A DNA stretch of 64,000 nt from JBJXHC01 sp046160825 (GCA_046160825.1 JBJXHC010000038.1:6397-70396); one strand, 5' to 3'; counted from the stretch's first letter, positions 24,131 through 34,330 are shown. Notes: a model not told the origin generated them from the letters alone. Numbers and translations: made by a program.

Positions 24131-25375
24131 ATGAGTAAACGAAGAGTGGTGGTGACGGGCCTGGGGGCGTTAACCCCCGTCGGTCTGGGCATCGAGGAGT
24201 ACTGGAAGAACCTTGTCGCAGGCAAGAGCGGAGCGGGACCGGTGACGTACTTTGATCCCGCCGCGTACGATACCCGCTTTGCATGCGAGTTGAAGGGATT
24301 TAAGGCGGCGGATTTCATGGATAGAAAGTCGGTACAACGCATGGATCCTTTTGCGCAGTATGCCGTCATTTCCTCCGACATGGCAATGAAAGACTCGGGC
24401 ATTTCCGTGAAGGATATGGATCCGGACAGGATCGGAGTGGTCTATGGTTCCGGCATCGGCGGGATGATGACCTATCATACGCAATTCCAGAATTACGTTG
24501 AGGGAGGTCCGCGACGTATCAGTCCGTTCTTTATCCCGATGCTGATTCCGGATATCGCCGCAGGCTACATTTCCATCAAGCACGGCCTTAAAGGGCCCAA
24601 CTACGCCACGGTCTCCGCTTGTGCAACCGCCTCACACGCAATCGGCGACGCGTTCCGGATCGTCCAATATGGTGACGCGGATGCAATGGTATGCGGCGGT
24701 TCCGAAGCTCCGATTACGCCGATGGGCATGGGCGGGTTCAATGCCATGAAAGCCATGTCTACCCGCAACGATGCGCCGGAAAAGGCAAGCCGCCCCTTCG
24801 ATGCACAGCGCGACGGGTTCGTTATGGGTGAAGGAGCCGGGACACTTGTCGTCGAAGAGCTTGAGCATGCCCGGAAACGCGGGGCCCGAATCTATGTGGA
24901 GATCGTCGGCATCGGATTTACCGCGGACGCACACCATATCACGGCACCTCCGGTCGGTGGCGAGGGCGCTGTGCGATCCATGCAGCGTTCATTGCGCGAC
25001 GCAGGCATCCGGCCTGACCAAGTGGACTATGTCAATGTCCATGGTACATCGACACCCCTTGGCGATATCAGTGAGACGCTTGCGATCAAGACCGCATTCG
25101 GTGAGCATGCAAAAAAGATGAACATCAGTTCCACGAAATCAATGACGGGACACCTTCTTGGCGCGGCCGGCGGCATAGAAGCTATCGCCGCGATCATGGC
25201 GTGTGTTACGGATACCATCCCCCCCACCATCAACTATGAATTCCCCGATCCACAGTGCGATCTGAACTACACCCCCAACACCGCTCAACACAGAATTGTG
25301 AATTATGCACTGAGTAATACGTTCGGATTCGGCGGTCATAATGCAACGATTCTTGTGAAGAAGTATTCAGCGTGA
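24131..25375 (+). CDS. fabF: 3-oxoacyl-ACP synthase II
   Basis: FabF elongates acyl-ACP by condensation with malonyl-ACP. The 414-residue protein has the catalytic cysteine 164 in VSACATASHAIGD, histidines in NVHGTSTPLGD and KSMTGHLLGAAGG, and the C-terminal NTFGFGGHNATILVKKY. The N-terminal VVVTGLGALTPVGLG is typical. It follows acpP by 35 bp and precedes rnc by 7 bp. Confidence 0.97.
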   Translation: MSKRRVVVTGLGALTPVGLGIEEYWKNLVAGKSGAGPVTYFDPAAYDTRFACELKGFKAADFMDRKSVQRMDPFAQYAVISSDMAMKDSGISVKDMDPDRIGVVYGSGIGGMMTYHTQFQNYVEGGPRRISPFFIPMLIPDIAAGYISIKHGLKGPNYATVSACATASHAIGDAFRIVQYGDADAMVCGGSEAPITPMGMGGFNAMKAMSTRNDAPEKASRPFDAQRDGFVMGEGAGTLVVEELEHARKRGARIYVEIVGIGFTADAHHITAPPVGGEGAVRSMQRSLRDAGIRPDQVDYVNVHGTSTPLGDISETLAIKTAFGEHAKKMNISSTKSMTGHLLGAAGGIEAIAAIMACVTDTIPPTINYEFPDPQCDLNYTPNTAQHRIVNYALSNTFGFGGHNATILVKKYSA

Positions 25376-25382
25376 GACATGC

Positions 25383-26171
25383 ATGGGCTGGGTGAAGGAG
25401 CTTCTGCAGAAGCTCTCGGGAAAACCACAGATTACCACCTCGAGAGACCAGGAAGAAGCACAGAAGGATCTCCTGCGGAGTAACACGAAGAACTTTCAAC
25501 GCCTGATCGGGTATCCCATCAGAAATCAGGACGTATTCGTACAAGCGCTGTTACACCGCTCCTTTCTCACACGCGTCAACCGTCCGATCCGTTCCAATGA
25601 ACGCCTTGAGTTTCTTGGCGACTCCATTCTCAATCTCATCGTTGCAGAATATCTCTATCATAACTACCCCGATGCCGAAGAGGGTGAGCTGACAAAGGTC
25701 CGTTCCCGACTTGTCAACAGGAAGGCGCTCGCGGCATACGCGAAGGACATTAAACTGTCGGATTTCATTCTCATGAGCAGCAGTGCTGCCCAATCCATTG
25801 GCAAAGGTTCCGAGACAATTATCGCCGACACGTACGAAGCGGTTATTGCCGCCATTTATCTGGACGGCGGCTATGATGCTGCGCGGCGGTTTGTCGAGCG
25901 ACAGGTTCTCGCTGCTCTCAAGACCGGCTCTGTCATTACAAAGGACGAGAATTACAAAAGCATGCTGTTGGAGTTCTCCCAGTCGCATGGATTCGGCATT
26001 CCACGCTACGTGATAACGAAGGAAGATGGGCCGGACCATGATCGAACTTTCACTGTGGATGTGCTGTTGAATAATGAGCGCAAAGGCTCCGGTGCCGGCA
26101 AGAACAAAAAGGAAGCCGAGCAGGCCGCGGCGAATAAAGCACTGATGCAATTGGAACATAAAACAGACTAA
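25383..26171 (+). CDS. rnc: Ribonuclease III
   Basis: RNase III cuts double-stranded RNA in rRNA and mRNA maturation. The 262 residues contain the signature NERLEFLGDSILNLIVAEYL (about 74-93), the second metal-binding region DTYEAVIAAIYLDGG, and a C-terminal double-stranded RNA-binding domain (NYKSMLLEFSQSHGFGIPRY, GAGKNKKEAEQAAANKALMQL). It is co-oriented with acpP-fabF, a very common gene order in bacteria. Confidence 0.97.
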   Translation: MGWVKELLQKLSGKPQITTSRDQEEAQKDLLRSNTKNFQRLIGYPIRNQDVFVQALLHRSFLTRVNRPIRSNERLEFLGDSILNLIVAEYLYHNYPDAEEGELTKVRSRLVNRKALAAYAKDIKLSDFILMSSSAAQSIGKGSETIIADTYEAVIAAIYLDGGYDAARRFVERQVLAALKTGSVITKDENYKSMLLEFSQSHGFGIPRYVITKEDGPDHDRTFTVDVLLNNERKGSGAGKNKKEAEQAAANKALMQLEHKTD

Positions 26172-26193
26172 CGGGAAGAGAAGAGTACAAAGC

Positions 26194-29076
26194 ATGAACG
26201 AAGATCGGTTTCAATCGCGACACATTGGTCCCGAGGAATCAGAACAACAGGAAATGTTAGCCGCCATCGGCGTCCGGTCGCTTAATGAATTGATCGACCA
26301 GACAATCCCGCCGTCAATTCGACTGAAGTCGGCTCTGGCGCTGAATGCGCCAATGAGTGAATACGAATATCTGAAATACCTCCGTGCCGTCGCTGGAAAG
26401 AACAAGGTCTTCAAGACGTATATCGGTATGGGATTTTATGACTGCATTATACCACCGGTTATCCAGCGAAACATTCTTGAGAACCCGGGATGGTACACAC
26501 AGTATACACCGTACCAGGCAGAGATCGCGCAGGGACGACTCGAAGCGTTACTGAATTTTCAGACGATGATATGCGACTTGACGAAATTGGATGTCGCAAA
26601 CGCCTCACTCCTTGATGAGGGTACCGCTGCCGCTGAAGCGATGACGATGATTCACGGCATCGTGACAAGGAATACTGGAAAAGAACAGTCTCAAAAATTC
26701 TTCGTATCAGATACATGCTTTCCTTCAACTATTGATGTATTGCGCACCCGCGCCACTCCGCTCGGGATTGAAATCGTCGTTGGCGATCATTTTGCCACAA
26801 CACCGGGGAATGAATTTTTCGGCGCGTTGCTACAGTATCCCTCAAGAGACGGAGAAATCCATGACTACCGCGCGTTCATCGAAACAGCACACGCTAATGG
26901 TTTGCTCGTCGCCATGGCAACCGATTTGCTCAGCCTCGCTTTGCTGACGCCGCCGGGTGAGCTTGGCGCTGATGTCGCGTTGGGTTCAGCACAACGGTTC
27001 GGTGTACCCCTCGGTTATGGTGGTCCGCACGCTGCTTTCTTTGCAACACGTACTGACTTCGTGCGCTATATGCCGGGACGCATTATCGGTGTTTCCATCG
27101 ACGCCCAAGGCGCTCCGGGACTTCGGATGACGTTGCAAACGCGCGAACAGCACATCCGGCGCGAGAAAGCAACATCCAATATTTGTACAGCCCAGGCCTT
27201 ACTCGCAATCATGGCCGGAATGTACGCTGTCTATCACGGCCCCAACGGCATCAGGCGCATTGCGCAACGCGTGCATCAGAATGCAATCACGCTTGCATCG
27301 GCCTTGCACGCTCTTGGATTCCCACAACTGAATGCGGTATTCTTCGATACGCTGAGAATCAAAAGCTCCATCCCAACCTCCCAGCTTGGAAAGCTGGCGG
27401 AATCTGCCGGGATCAACCTCCGCTACGTTGACGACCAGCATGTCTGTATCAGTGTGGATGAGACCACAATGACGGAGGATATCGCGGCCATTGCCGGCGT
27501 GTTCGCAAAAGCAACAGGAAAGACACCAGCCACAAACGGGGCGCGGACTATTCCCGACTTGCCTGCGACCTTCAAACGAACAAGCGACTATCTGATGCAT
27601 CCGGTTTTTACCACGCATCATTCCGAGACGGAGATGATGCGATACATCAAGAGTCTGGAGAACAAAGACCTCTCGTTGACACACTCGATGATCCCGCTCG
27701 GTTCGTGTACGATGAAGCTCAACGCGGCGGCGGAACTTATGCCTATCAGTTGGCCGGAATTTGCTGGCATCCATCCCTTTGTTCCAGTGGAACAAGTGCC
27801 CGGCTACCAGCAGATATTCACAGAGCTTGAGTCAGCCTTATGCACAATCACCGGCTTCGCTGCCGCATCGCTGCAGCCCAACTCAGGTGCCCAGGGCGAG
27901 TATGCCGGACTTATGGTGATTCGTGCCTACCATGAGAGTCGTGGCGAAATGCATCGTAATGTCGCACTCATTCCATCTTCCGCGCACGGGACGAATCCCG
28001 CAAGCGCTGTCATGGCGGGAATGAAGGTCGTCGTCGTAAAATCGGATCAACAGGGAAGTATTGATGTCGCTGACCTCCGTAAGCAGGTCGAAGCCCACGG
28101 GAGCAACCTCGCCGCGTTGATGGTCACCTATCCTTCAACACACGGGATCTTCGAGGAAACCATCCAGGAGATCTGTACACTCGTTCATCACCACGGTGGA
28201 CAAGTGTACATGGACGGAGCGAACCTGAATGCCCAGGTGGGTTTGACAAGTCCGGCAACGATCGGCGCGGACGTGTGTCATATCAATCTTCACAAAACAT
28301 TCAGCATTCCCCACGGCGGTGGCGGGCCGGGGATGGGGCCTATTTGCGTTGCGAAACATCTCGCGGCATTTCTCCCGGGACATCCGGTGATAAAGACCGG
28401 TGGTGAGAAAGCAATCACCGCTGTCGCCTCTGCTCCTTGGGGCAGCGCAAGCATCTTGCTCATCTCATACGGTTATATCAAAATGTTGGGGGCAACAGGA
28501 GTGACGGATTCCACCAGCGCGGCAATACTGAATGCGAACTACCTGAAGAGCCAGCTGAAGCAGCATTACCCCGTATTGTATGTAGGGAAGAATGGACGCT
28601 GCGCGCACGAGTTCATCATCGATCTTCGGAGCTTCAAAGCAAATGCGGGAATTGAAGCCGAGGATGTTGCCAAGCGATTGATGGATTATGGATTCCATGC
28701 ACCCACTGTTTCTTTTCCGGTGGCCGGAACACTCATGATCGAACCGACTGAAAGCGAATCAAAAGCGGAGATGGACCGGTTCGCTGACGCGATGGTTGCT
28801 ATACGCGCCGAAATCCAGGAAGTCCTCGAAGGCAAAGCCGACAAGGCAAACAACGTCCTGAAGAACGCGCCACACACAGCACATGCAGCATTGAGTGAAG
28901 TCTGGGACCATCCCTATACACGCTACAAAGCGGTGTATCCGTTGCCATATCTCCGTCGGAGCAAATTCTGGCCGAGTGTCGGGCGCATCAGCAATTCCTA
29001 TGGCGATCGAAATATTATGTGCGTGTGTCCTCCCATTGAGGCGTATGCGGAGGAAACCACCGAGCCTGTGCGATGA
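26194..29076 (+). CDS. gcvP: Glycine dehydrogenase (decarboxylating), P protein
   Basis: The P protein of the glycine cleavage system decarboxylates glycine with pyridoxal phosphate and passes the aminomethyl group to the lipoyl H protein. The 960-residue protein is the single-chain form, with N- and C-terminal aminotransferase halves. It starts RFQSRHIGPEE, has FKTYIGMGFYDCIIPPVI and NPGWYTQYTPYQAEIAQGR, and holds the pyridoxal lysine in CHINLHKTFSIPHGGGGPGM near residue 710. Related thermophiles often split it into two genes; here it is intact. gcvT and gcvH are not in the window, and no glycine riboswitch is visible, since the gene continues the rnc operon 22 bp downstream. Confidence 0.97.
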   Translation: MNEDRFQSRHIGPEESEQQEMLAAIGVRSLNELIDQTIPPSIRLKSALALNAPMSEYEYLKYLRAVAGKNKVFKTYIGMGFYDCIIPPVIQRNILENPGWYTQYTPYQAEIAQGRLEALLNFQTMICDLTKLDVANASLLDEGTAAAEAMTMIHGIVTRNTGKEQSQKFFVSDTCFPSTIDVLRTRATPLGIEIVVGDHFATTPGNEFFGALLQYPSRDGEIHDYRAFIETAHANGLLVAMATDLLSLALLTPPGELGADVALGSAQRFGVPLGYGGPHAAFFATRTDFVRYMPGRIIGVSIDAQGAPGLRMTLQTREQHIRREKATSNICTAQALLAIMAGMYAVYHGPNGIRRIAQRVHQNAITLASALHALGFPQLNAVFFDTLRIKSSIPTSQLGKLAESAGINLRYVDDQHVCISVDETTMTEDIAAIAGVFAKATGKTPATNGARTIPDLPATFKRTSDYLMHPVFTTHHSETEMMRYIKSLENKDLSLTHSMIPLGSCTMKLNAAAELMPISWPEFAGIHPFVPVEQVPGYQQIFTELESALCTITGFAAASLQPNSGAQGEYAGLMVIRAYHESRGEMHRNVALIPSSAHGTNPASAVMAGMKVVVVKSDQQGSIDVADLRKQVEAHGSNLAALMVTYPSTHGIFEETIQEICTLVHHHGGQVYMDGANLNAQVGLTSPATIGADVCHINLHKTFSIPHGGGGPGMGPICVAKHLAAFLPGHPVIKTGGEKAITAVASAPWGSASILLISYGYIKMLGATGVTDSTSAAILNANYLKSQLKQHYPVLYVGKNGRCAHEFIIDLRSFKANAGIEAEDVAKRLMDYGFHAPTVSFPVAGTLMIEPTESESKAEMDRFADAMVAIRAEIQEVLEGKADKANNVLKNAPHTAHAALSEVWDHPYTRYKAVYPLPYLRRSKFWPSVGRISNSYGDRNIMCVCPPIEAYAEETTEPVR

Positions 29077-29133
29077 CGCCAAGCTCCATGGCAGTGTAGC
29101 AGGGCCAAATGTTTTTATTTTTCACGGAGAACA

Positions 29134-30465
29134 ATGTCGTTTCTGAAGTATGTCGCGTCCATTCTTGCGCTTCTGACTGTTTCATCTCCCCTCATCTCAC
29201 AACCCGCGGATTCCATTTCAACAATAGCCTACCCGTTCGGCGTTATTGATACAATCATTATTGCCGGGAACCAAAAGACAAAAAGTTACGTCATCCTTGA
29301 TGAGATGACACTCCACCCCGGAGATACAGCCACATGGGAGGCAATGGAGTTCGATAAGAATCGAATTTACAGCCTCCAATTATTTAACCGGGTCGAGATG
29401 TTTTATGACAGCCTGCAAGGACTCCGTTTTCTGTATGTCGAAGTCCACGAACGATGGTATTTGATTCCGGTTCCCCTTTTTGGATTCCGTGATGGTGACC
29501 CGAAGCGTCCGTATTATGGGGGCGGGCTGTTACACAACAACTTTGCAGGGAAGAATCAGAGACTCTTTGGATCGATTGTCTTCGGTCATAACCCGTCACT
29601 CAATCTATCTTTCTCCGACCCGCTACTTGATCGTCCGATGAATCTCTATTTTTCCGGATCGGCTTCATATTCCCGGATCCGCAATAAGAGCAAGGCCGCT
29701 TCCGCAGTCACAGGCGATTTCGATGAATTGCACTATGACGTTAACGCAACGATCGGGAGACGCTTTTCGCTCTATGAAACCGCAGGGATCAATATCGGCT
29801 ATCAGATTGTGAAGATCGATGAGTACCGGCCGGGGCGGACGATTTCACCCGGCGGCAAGGACAACTACATCTATGCCCAGGTCAACTACTCGTATGATAC
29901 ACGTGATCTGCGCGAGTATCCATCCAGGGGAAATTCCTTCTCGGTGTATGCCCGGAAGTACGGGCTTGGAACATCCAAGTTGGATTTTGCTCGCTTCGGC
30001 ACGGACATCCGCACGTACAGGCCGTTACCGTTTGACCTCACATTCGCCGCGCGTGTTCATGGTGTCCTCACTTCCGGTGGTGCCACGCCGACGTATCAGC
30101 ATCTCTTCTTTGGATATGGGGAACGGATTCGTGGTTACTTTAAGACCGTATTCGAGGGGGAGAATATGCTCGGCTCGGTTGTTGAGTTACGGTATCCTTT
30201 GCTCAAGCCGCGGATGATTCACTTCACCGCTCTCCCGATCCCCGCGGAATTCGCGGTATGGCGCTTCGGCATAAGCCTGGCAATTTTTGCGGAGACGGGA
30301 ACGACCTGGTTTCGCGGACAAAAAGTCCAACTCGAGTCATTTCATTCGGGGTATGGTGGCGGATTGGATTTCCTTCTTCCCTACAGCGTCGTCATCCGTA
30401 CCCACTACGCGTTCAGTGACTACGGCGACGGACAATTTGTGCTCGACCTGCGCGGGGCATTCTGA
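29134..30465 (+). CDS. BamA/TamA-type surface antigen with one POTRA domain
   Basis: A 443-residue outer-membrane protein. The signal peptide (SFLKYVASILALLTVSSPLIS) is followed by a single POTRA-like domain (FGVIDTIIIAGNQKTKSYVI, YSLQLFNRVEMFYDS, VEVHERWYLIPVPLFG, about residues 35-130). A 16-strand-type barrel follows, with typical patterns such as GGGLLHNNFAGKNQRLFGS, YDTRDLREYPSRGNSFSV, YGERIRGYF and a closing FVLDLRGAF. Full BamA has five POTRA domains, so this short form is more like a TamA-like or patatin-less surface antigen of unknown substrate. A ribosome-binding site (CGGAG) supports the start. It lies between gcvP and rsmE, probably in the same transcript. Confidence 0.82.
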   Translation: MSFLKYVASILALLTVSSPLISQPADSISTIAYPFGVIDTIIIAGNQKTKSYVILDEMTLHPGDTATWEAMEFDKNRIYSLQLFNRVEMFYDSLQGLRFLYVEVHERWYLIPVPLFGFRDGDPKRPYYGGGLLHNNFAGKNQRLFGSIVFGHNPSLNLSFSDPLLDRPMNLYFSGSASYSRIRNKSKAASAVTGDFDELHYDVNATIGRRFSLYETAGINIGYQIVKIDEYRPGRTISPGGKDNYIYAQVNYSYDTRDLREYPSRGNSFSVYARKYGLGTSKLDFARFGTDIRTYRPLPFDLTFAARVHGVLTSGGATPTYQHLFFGYGERIRGYFKTVFEGENMLGSVVELRYPLLKPRMIHFTALPIPAEFAVWRFGISLAIFAETGTTWFRGQKVQLESFHSGYGGGLDFLLPYSVVIRTHYAFSDYGDGQFVLDLRGAF

Positions 30466-30467
30466 GG

Positions 30468-31175
30468 ATGGAATATTTCTACACTCCACCCGGGAATGTT
30501 TCCACTTCATCGCTCGTTATTGTGGACGAAGAGTTCAATCACCTGACACACGTCATGCGGAAGAAAGTCGGCGATCGTACGACCGTTGTGGACGGTATTG
30601 GGCACGCGTACGAGGTGACACTTGAAACTATCGGCAAGCACACAGCAACCTGCGACATCCATTCCGTCCGGAACCGGCTAAATGAACCGGATGTTAATCT
30701 CATATTGGCTGTGGCCATTCTGAAGCATACGGCGAATTATGATTTCCTTGTTGAAAAATGCACGGAGCTTGGGGTAAACAAGATCATTCCCATGACGACA
30801 CAACGAACAATCACACAACACGCACGTACGGACCGGTGGCAAAAGCTTGCTCTTGCAGCAATGAAACAGTCCGGTCGCTGTGTGCTACCGCGGATAGAAA
30901 GCCTTGTGACATTTGATGAAGTGTTGCAACACGCTGCTGTCGATACACTCAAACTCATACCTCACGAACAAATTTCCACCCCTCACCTTGCCAATATTGC
31001 CCGATCCAACACCAGCAACATTCTGATTTGTATTGGCCCTGAGGGTGGATTTACCGAAGTGGAGATACTGAATGCCACAGCAGCCGGATTTCAGCCAGTC
31101 AGCCTTGGGCGGCGCCGACTTCGGACAGAAACCGCGGCAATAACCGCAGCGAGTATGACGACGAGCGCATCTTAA
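30468..31175 (+). CDS. rsmE: 16S rRNA m3U1498 methyltransferase
   Basis: RsmE methylates N3 of U1498 of 16S rRNA with SAM; it is a SPOUT-fold trefoil-knot enzyme. The 235-residue protein has the N-terminal beta-barrel with HLTHVMRKKVGDRTTVVDG, then AVAILKHTANYDFLVEKCTELG, and the knot motif LICIGPEGGFTEVEIL with LGRRRLRTETAAITA, which binds SAM. It starts 2 bp after the barrel protein stop and is the last gene of the plus-strand operon. It converges with the hut cluster over a 166-bp gap in which I see no strong terminator. Confidence 0.95.
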   Translation: MEYFYTPPGNVSTSSLVIVDEEFNHLTHVMRKKVGDRTTVVDGIGHAYEVTLETIGKHTATCDIHSVRNRLNEPDVNLILAVAILKHTANYDFLVEKCTELGVNKIIPMTTQRTITQHARTDRWQKLALAAMKQSGRCVLPRIESLVTFDEVLQHAAVDTLKLIPHEQISTPHLANIARSNTSNILICIGPEGGFTEVEILNATAAGFQPVSLGRRRLRTETAAITAASMTTSAS

Positions 31176-31341
31176 TAGGATTGAGTTGCAGCGGTTTTAT
31201 TTTTTCGATGGAACACCGGCGGGAGGTCCTTTCAGACTTGATATTTCAATACATAAAGGGCGGGATGATAGCGTTGCAGAGCATTTCTGTCTCGAGTGTT
31301 AAAGACACCGAGATGAGGTCTGACGGAAAACGGTTGTAAGA

Positions 31342-31974
31342 TTATTCCTTCTTCATCGTTTTTCCCACCACCTCCATCATTTCTTCCAGCATCATTTTGC
31401 TGGTCTTGAGCAACGATTCCACTTCTTCCGATTTCCACCCGACGAATTCCGGATCTTCCAATCCGTTCAGGTTGATGCGCACATTCAACGCGGCGCCTTC
31501 GCAAGCAGCATTGAACATAAGCGCGCTTACCCCGGCATCGCTGATGGAGTTGACATTGCCGTTGGCCGCAACCTCTTGTGCGAGGGCCATTCCGTCAATG
31601 CAATGTTTCATCACTTCGAGCGGAACGAGGGTTGCTTCCTTGGTTGCCTCCCGGACTGCAGCGGCGCGCAATGCCTTCTGCGATTCATTGTCCTTGGGAA
31701 GAGTGTACGCCTCCATTACTTTATTGAAGGCATCCGTGTCCTTGTCGATGAGCGCCGTGAACGTGGTGCGCAGTATCTCGGATTGTGCCAGCACCTTCTT
31801 CATGTCGTCCTCTACATCGGCGTATTTCTTCTTGCCGATGGTGAGGTGGCACACCATGGACGTAAGAGCGGAAGCAAGTGCGCCCGAAAGAGCTGCAACA
31901 CTCCCCCCTCCGGGTGCCGGAGAGTTGGACGCAAGTTCACTGAGAAATGAAGAGACCGTTTTGTTGACAAGCAT
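31342..31974 (-). CDS. fchA: Formimidoyltetrahydrofolate cyclodeaminase
   Basis: This enzyme releases ammonia from 5-formimino-tetrahydrofolate, giving methenyl-tetrahydrofolate, the last step of histidine-derived one-carbon transfer. The 210-residue all-helical protein has the family N-terminus SSFLSELASNSPAPGGGSVAAL, the KKKYADVEDDM segment and the AYTLPKDNESQKALRAA stretch. It corresponds to the C-terminal domain of mammalian FTCD; here it is a separate gene 8 bp downstream of the transferase half. It is the last gene of the hut cluster. Confidence 0.93.
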   Translation of the reverse strand: MLVNKTVSSFLSELASNSPAPGGGSVAALSGALASALTSMVCHLTIGKKKYADVEDDMKKVLAQSEILRTTFTALIDKDTDAFNKVMEAYTLPKDNESQKALRAAAVREATKEATLVPLEVMKHCIDGMALAQEVAANGNVNSISDAGVSALMFNAACEGAALNVRINLNGLEDPEFVGWKSEEVESLLKTSKMMLEEMMEVVGKTMKKE

Positions 31975-31982
31975 GGCGAGTC

Positions 31983-33002
31983 CTAAAGTTGGTATTCGAT
32001 GACTTTCTTTTTGGGGTCAAATGTTTCAAGCTGGCTTAGTCCGAGGTTATCAATCGCTGCCTTCATCAATCCTTCGTCGGAAGAAGCCGAGGGATCATAA
32101 AATTTGCCGGCCATAAGCAGGGCCTCTTTCGGGGTGAGTCCGACGATCTCGCTTCCCGTTACAGTGACACCGAGCGTGGCCGCTTGCTTCTTCACTTCTT
32201 CGAACACCGCGTGAGGCGGAGTCACGAGGTAGTTTACCACATTGATGGAAACCTGCGCAATATTGTGCGCGTCCAGTAACACGCCCATCGCCTTTATTGC
32301 CTTCAGTGTTCCGGGAATATTCACTTTCTGTCCCCGTGCATCCAGCACCGGATTACCGGAAGCGTCCTTTTTCACTCTGCCACTTTCGCGTATCGTGAGT
32401 GCGATCTCTTGTGCGATCTTGGAATCTGCGGTAGCGAGATTGACATTGTAGGCGATCAGGAACATACGCGCTCCAGTCACGGTGCCACCGGATTTCGGGT
32501 TGAACACTGTCGGGCCATAATCCGGCACCCAGGCAGGATCCTGAAGCTTCTCAGCAAGTCCCTCGTACTCTCCCTTTCTGATGGTGGAGAGGTTCCGGCG
32601 TTCGGGGCGTGTTGCCGCTTCTTCATACAGGTAGATGGGGATGTTCAGTTCTGCGCCGGCGCGCTTGCCAAACCGATGAGCAAGTTGTACACACTCTTGC
32701 ATCGTCACGCCGGAGACCGGGATGAAGGGCACGACATCCGTTGCACCCAGTCGCGGGTGTTCTCCCTTCTGTTCCGTCATATCAATAAGTTCGCACGCTT
32801 TTCGGGTTGCCGCAAACGCAGCTTCAACAACCGCATCCGGTTCACCGACGAAAGTCACCACGGTGCGATTATAGTCCTTGTCCGGCTCGGCGCTGATGAA
32901 CTTCACGCCGGACACGGCGCTGATCGCTCCTCCGATTGCGTTGATCGTCTTGATATTCCGTCCCTCACTGAAGTTGGGGACACATTCCACTATCCGGGTC
33001 AT
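31983..33002 (-). CDS. ftcD: Glutamate formimidoyltransferase
   Basis: It transfers the formimino group of formiminoglutamate to tetrahydrofolate, closing the histidine degradation route to glutamate. The 339-residue protein carries RIVECVPNFSEGRN, the catalytic-histidine segment GEHPRLGATDVVPFIPV, IPIYLYEEAA and GGTVTGARMFLIAYNVNL. The ATG at 33002 is preceded in frame by a GTG at 33005; I use the ATG, which has GGA at better spacing. It lies 18 bp after hutI and just before the cyclodeaminase gene, giving a split version of the eukaryotic bifunctional FTCD. Confidence 0.94.
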   Translation of the reverse strand: MTRIVECVPNFSEGRNIKTINAIGGAISAVSGVKFISAEPDKDYNRTVVTFVGEPDAVVEAAFAATRKACELIDMTEQKGEHPRLGATDVVPFIPVSGVTMQECVQLAHRFGKRAGAELNIPIYLYEEAATRPERRNLSTIRKGEYEGLAEKLQDPAWVPDYGPTVFNPKSGGTVTGARMFLIAYNVNLATADSKIAQEIALTIRESGRVKKDASGNPVLDARGQKVNIPGTLKAIKAMGVLLDAHNIAQVSINVVNYLVTPPHAVFEEVKKQAATLGVTVTGSEIVGLTPKEALLMAGKFYDPSASSDEGLMKAAIDNLGLSQLETFDPKKKVIEYQL

Positions 33003-33020
33003 CACTATTCCGCTGGATAT

Positions 33021-34265
33021 TTAGAATTCGAGGATGGTGCCATTTTTCACAACGGTATTAATATGGTTCATACCAAAATGATATGCGAGAAACGTGTAGT
33101 CCGGAATGTGCGCGATAACCATATCGGCATTTTTTCCGACCTCGATACTTCCCACGCTTGTGGACATATCCAGAGCGGCGGCGGCATTCAATGTTGATGC
33201 GGTGATTGCTTCCTCGGGCGTCATCTTCATTTGTGTACAGGCAATTGTCATCATCAGCGGCATGGAGAACGACATACATGAGCCGGGATTGAAATCGCTC
33301 GCGATGGCCACAGGAACATCACCGTCAATTAACGACCGGGCCGGCGCGTATCCATGACTCAGAAAGAACGACACTCCCGGAAGCAATGTCGCCACAACAC
33401 CAGTGTCTCTTAGCGCGGCAATACCCTCCGGGGTCACATGTTCAAGATGATCCGCCGATGCAGCACCAACCCGCGCCGCAAGTTGAGCGCCTCCAAGGGA
33501 GGTCAGCTCTTCAGCATGAACCTTTACTCCCATCCCTTGCTGTTTTGCTGCATTCAGTATACGTTCCGAATCTTCGATCTCAAAGTACCCCTTCTCACAA
33601 AACACATCGGCAAATGTTGCCAGCTTCTTCCGACCGACATATGGTATCATTTCTTCGATCACCAATCGAACATACTCCGCCTTATTCTGCTTGTATTCGG
33701 GTGGAACCGCATGCGCGCCAATAAATGTCGGCACAACGGTCATCATCTCCTCCGTCTTGAGTTCATTGATCGCCTCAAGCATCTTGATCTCGGAGTCCAT
33801 ACTCAATCCGTAACCCGATTTTATTTCCACCGTTGTTGTGCCGTGTTTCATCATATCGGTCATGTATCGCGCAGTGGAACGCTTCAGTTCTTTCTTGCTT
33901 GCCGCCCGAACGTGCGAGAGGGTATTGAGAATCCCGCCCCCCTGCTCGGCAATCTGCTGGTATGTCGCTCCTTGTGCGCGCAAAGCAAACTCGTGTGCGC
34001 GGTTTCCGGCAAACATCATGTGTGTATGTGAATCCACAAACCCGGGAAATACGACTTTGCCTGCGGCATCAATCTCAGGCGTATCTTCACTCAAGGGCTC
34101 TGTGAAAGCATTCATTTCACCAACCCAGGCAATCTTCCCATTCAGACACAGTACGCCGGCATTACGAATGATTCCAAGGTCGCTCATCGCGCGACCAGTC
34201 TTCACGCGTTTCCCCCCGGATGCCACGGTCACCAATTGGGAAATGTTCTTGATGAAGAGTTTCAA
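33021..34265 (-). CDS. hutI: Imidazolonepropionase
   Basis: HutI hydrolyses 4-imidazolone-5-propanoate to N-formiminoglutamate, the third step of histidine breakdown. The 414-residue amidohydrolase has the metal site FVDSHTHMMFAGNRAHEF near residue 80, EIKSGYGLSM, KVHAEELTSLGGAQLA with SADHLEHV, and SDFNPGSCMSFSMPL near residue 320. The start is a TTG at 34265 with AAGG five bases upstream; the N-terminal KLFIKNISQLVTV fits the family. A separate promoter appears at 34331-34359, so hutI-ftcD-fchA can be expressed apart from hutU. Confidence 0.95.
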   Translation of the reverse strand: MKLFIKNISQLVTVASGGKRVKTGRAMSDLGIIRNAGVLCLNGKIAWVGEMNAFTEPLSEDTPEIDAAGKVVFPGFVDSHTHMMFAGNRAHEFALRAQGATYQQIAEQGGGILNTLSHVRAASKKELKRSTARYMTDMMKHGTTTVEIKSGYGLSMDSEIKMLEAINELKTEEMMTVVPTFIGAHAVPPEYKQNKAEYVRLVIEEMIPYVGRKKLATFADVFCEKGYFEIEDSERILNAAKQQGMGVKVHAEELTSLGGAQLAARVGAASADHLEHVTPEGIAALRDTGVVATLLPGVSFFLSHGYAPARSLIDGDVPVAIASDFNPGSCMSFSMPLMMTIACTQMKMTPEEAITASTLNAAAALDMSTSVGSIEVGKNADMVIAHIPDYTFLAYHFGMNHINTVVKNGTILEF

Positions 34266-34330
34266 CGTGCCTTAATCAGTCGGAAGTGAATATCCAAACA
34301 GTTGAGTTTGGAGCGATACAGCGCGATGGA

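Noticed and set aside
26194..29076. Glycine riboswitch in front of gcvP
   Set aside because: Only 22 bp separate rnc and gcvP, too short for the aptamer, and no matching sequence is present.
31176..31341. Small gene or bidirectional terminator between rsmE and the cyclodeaminase gene
   Set aside because: A T-rich stretch (about 31195-31208) follows no convincing stem, and no frame with a ribosome-binding site is present.
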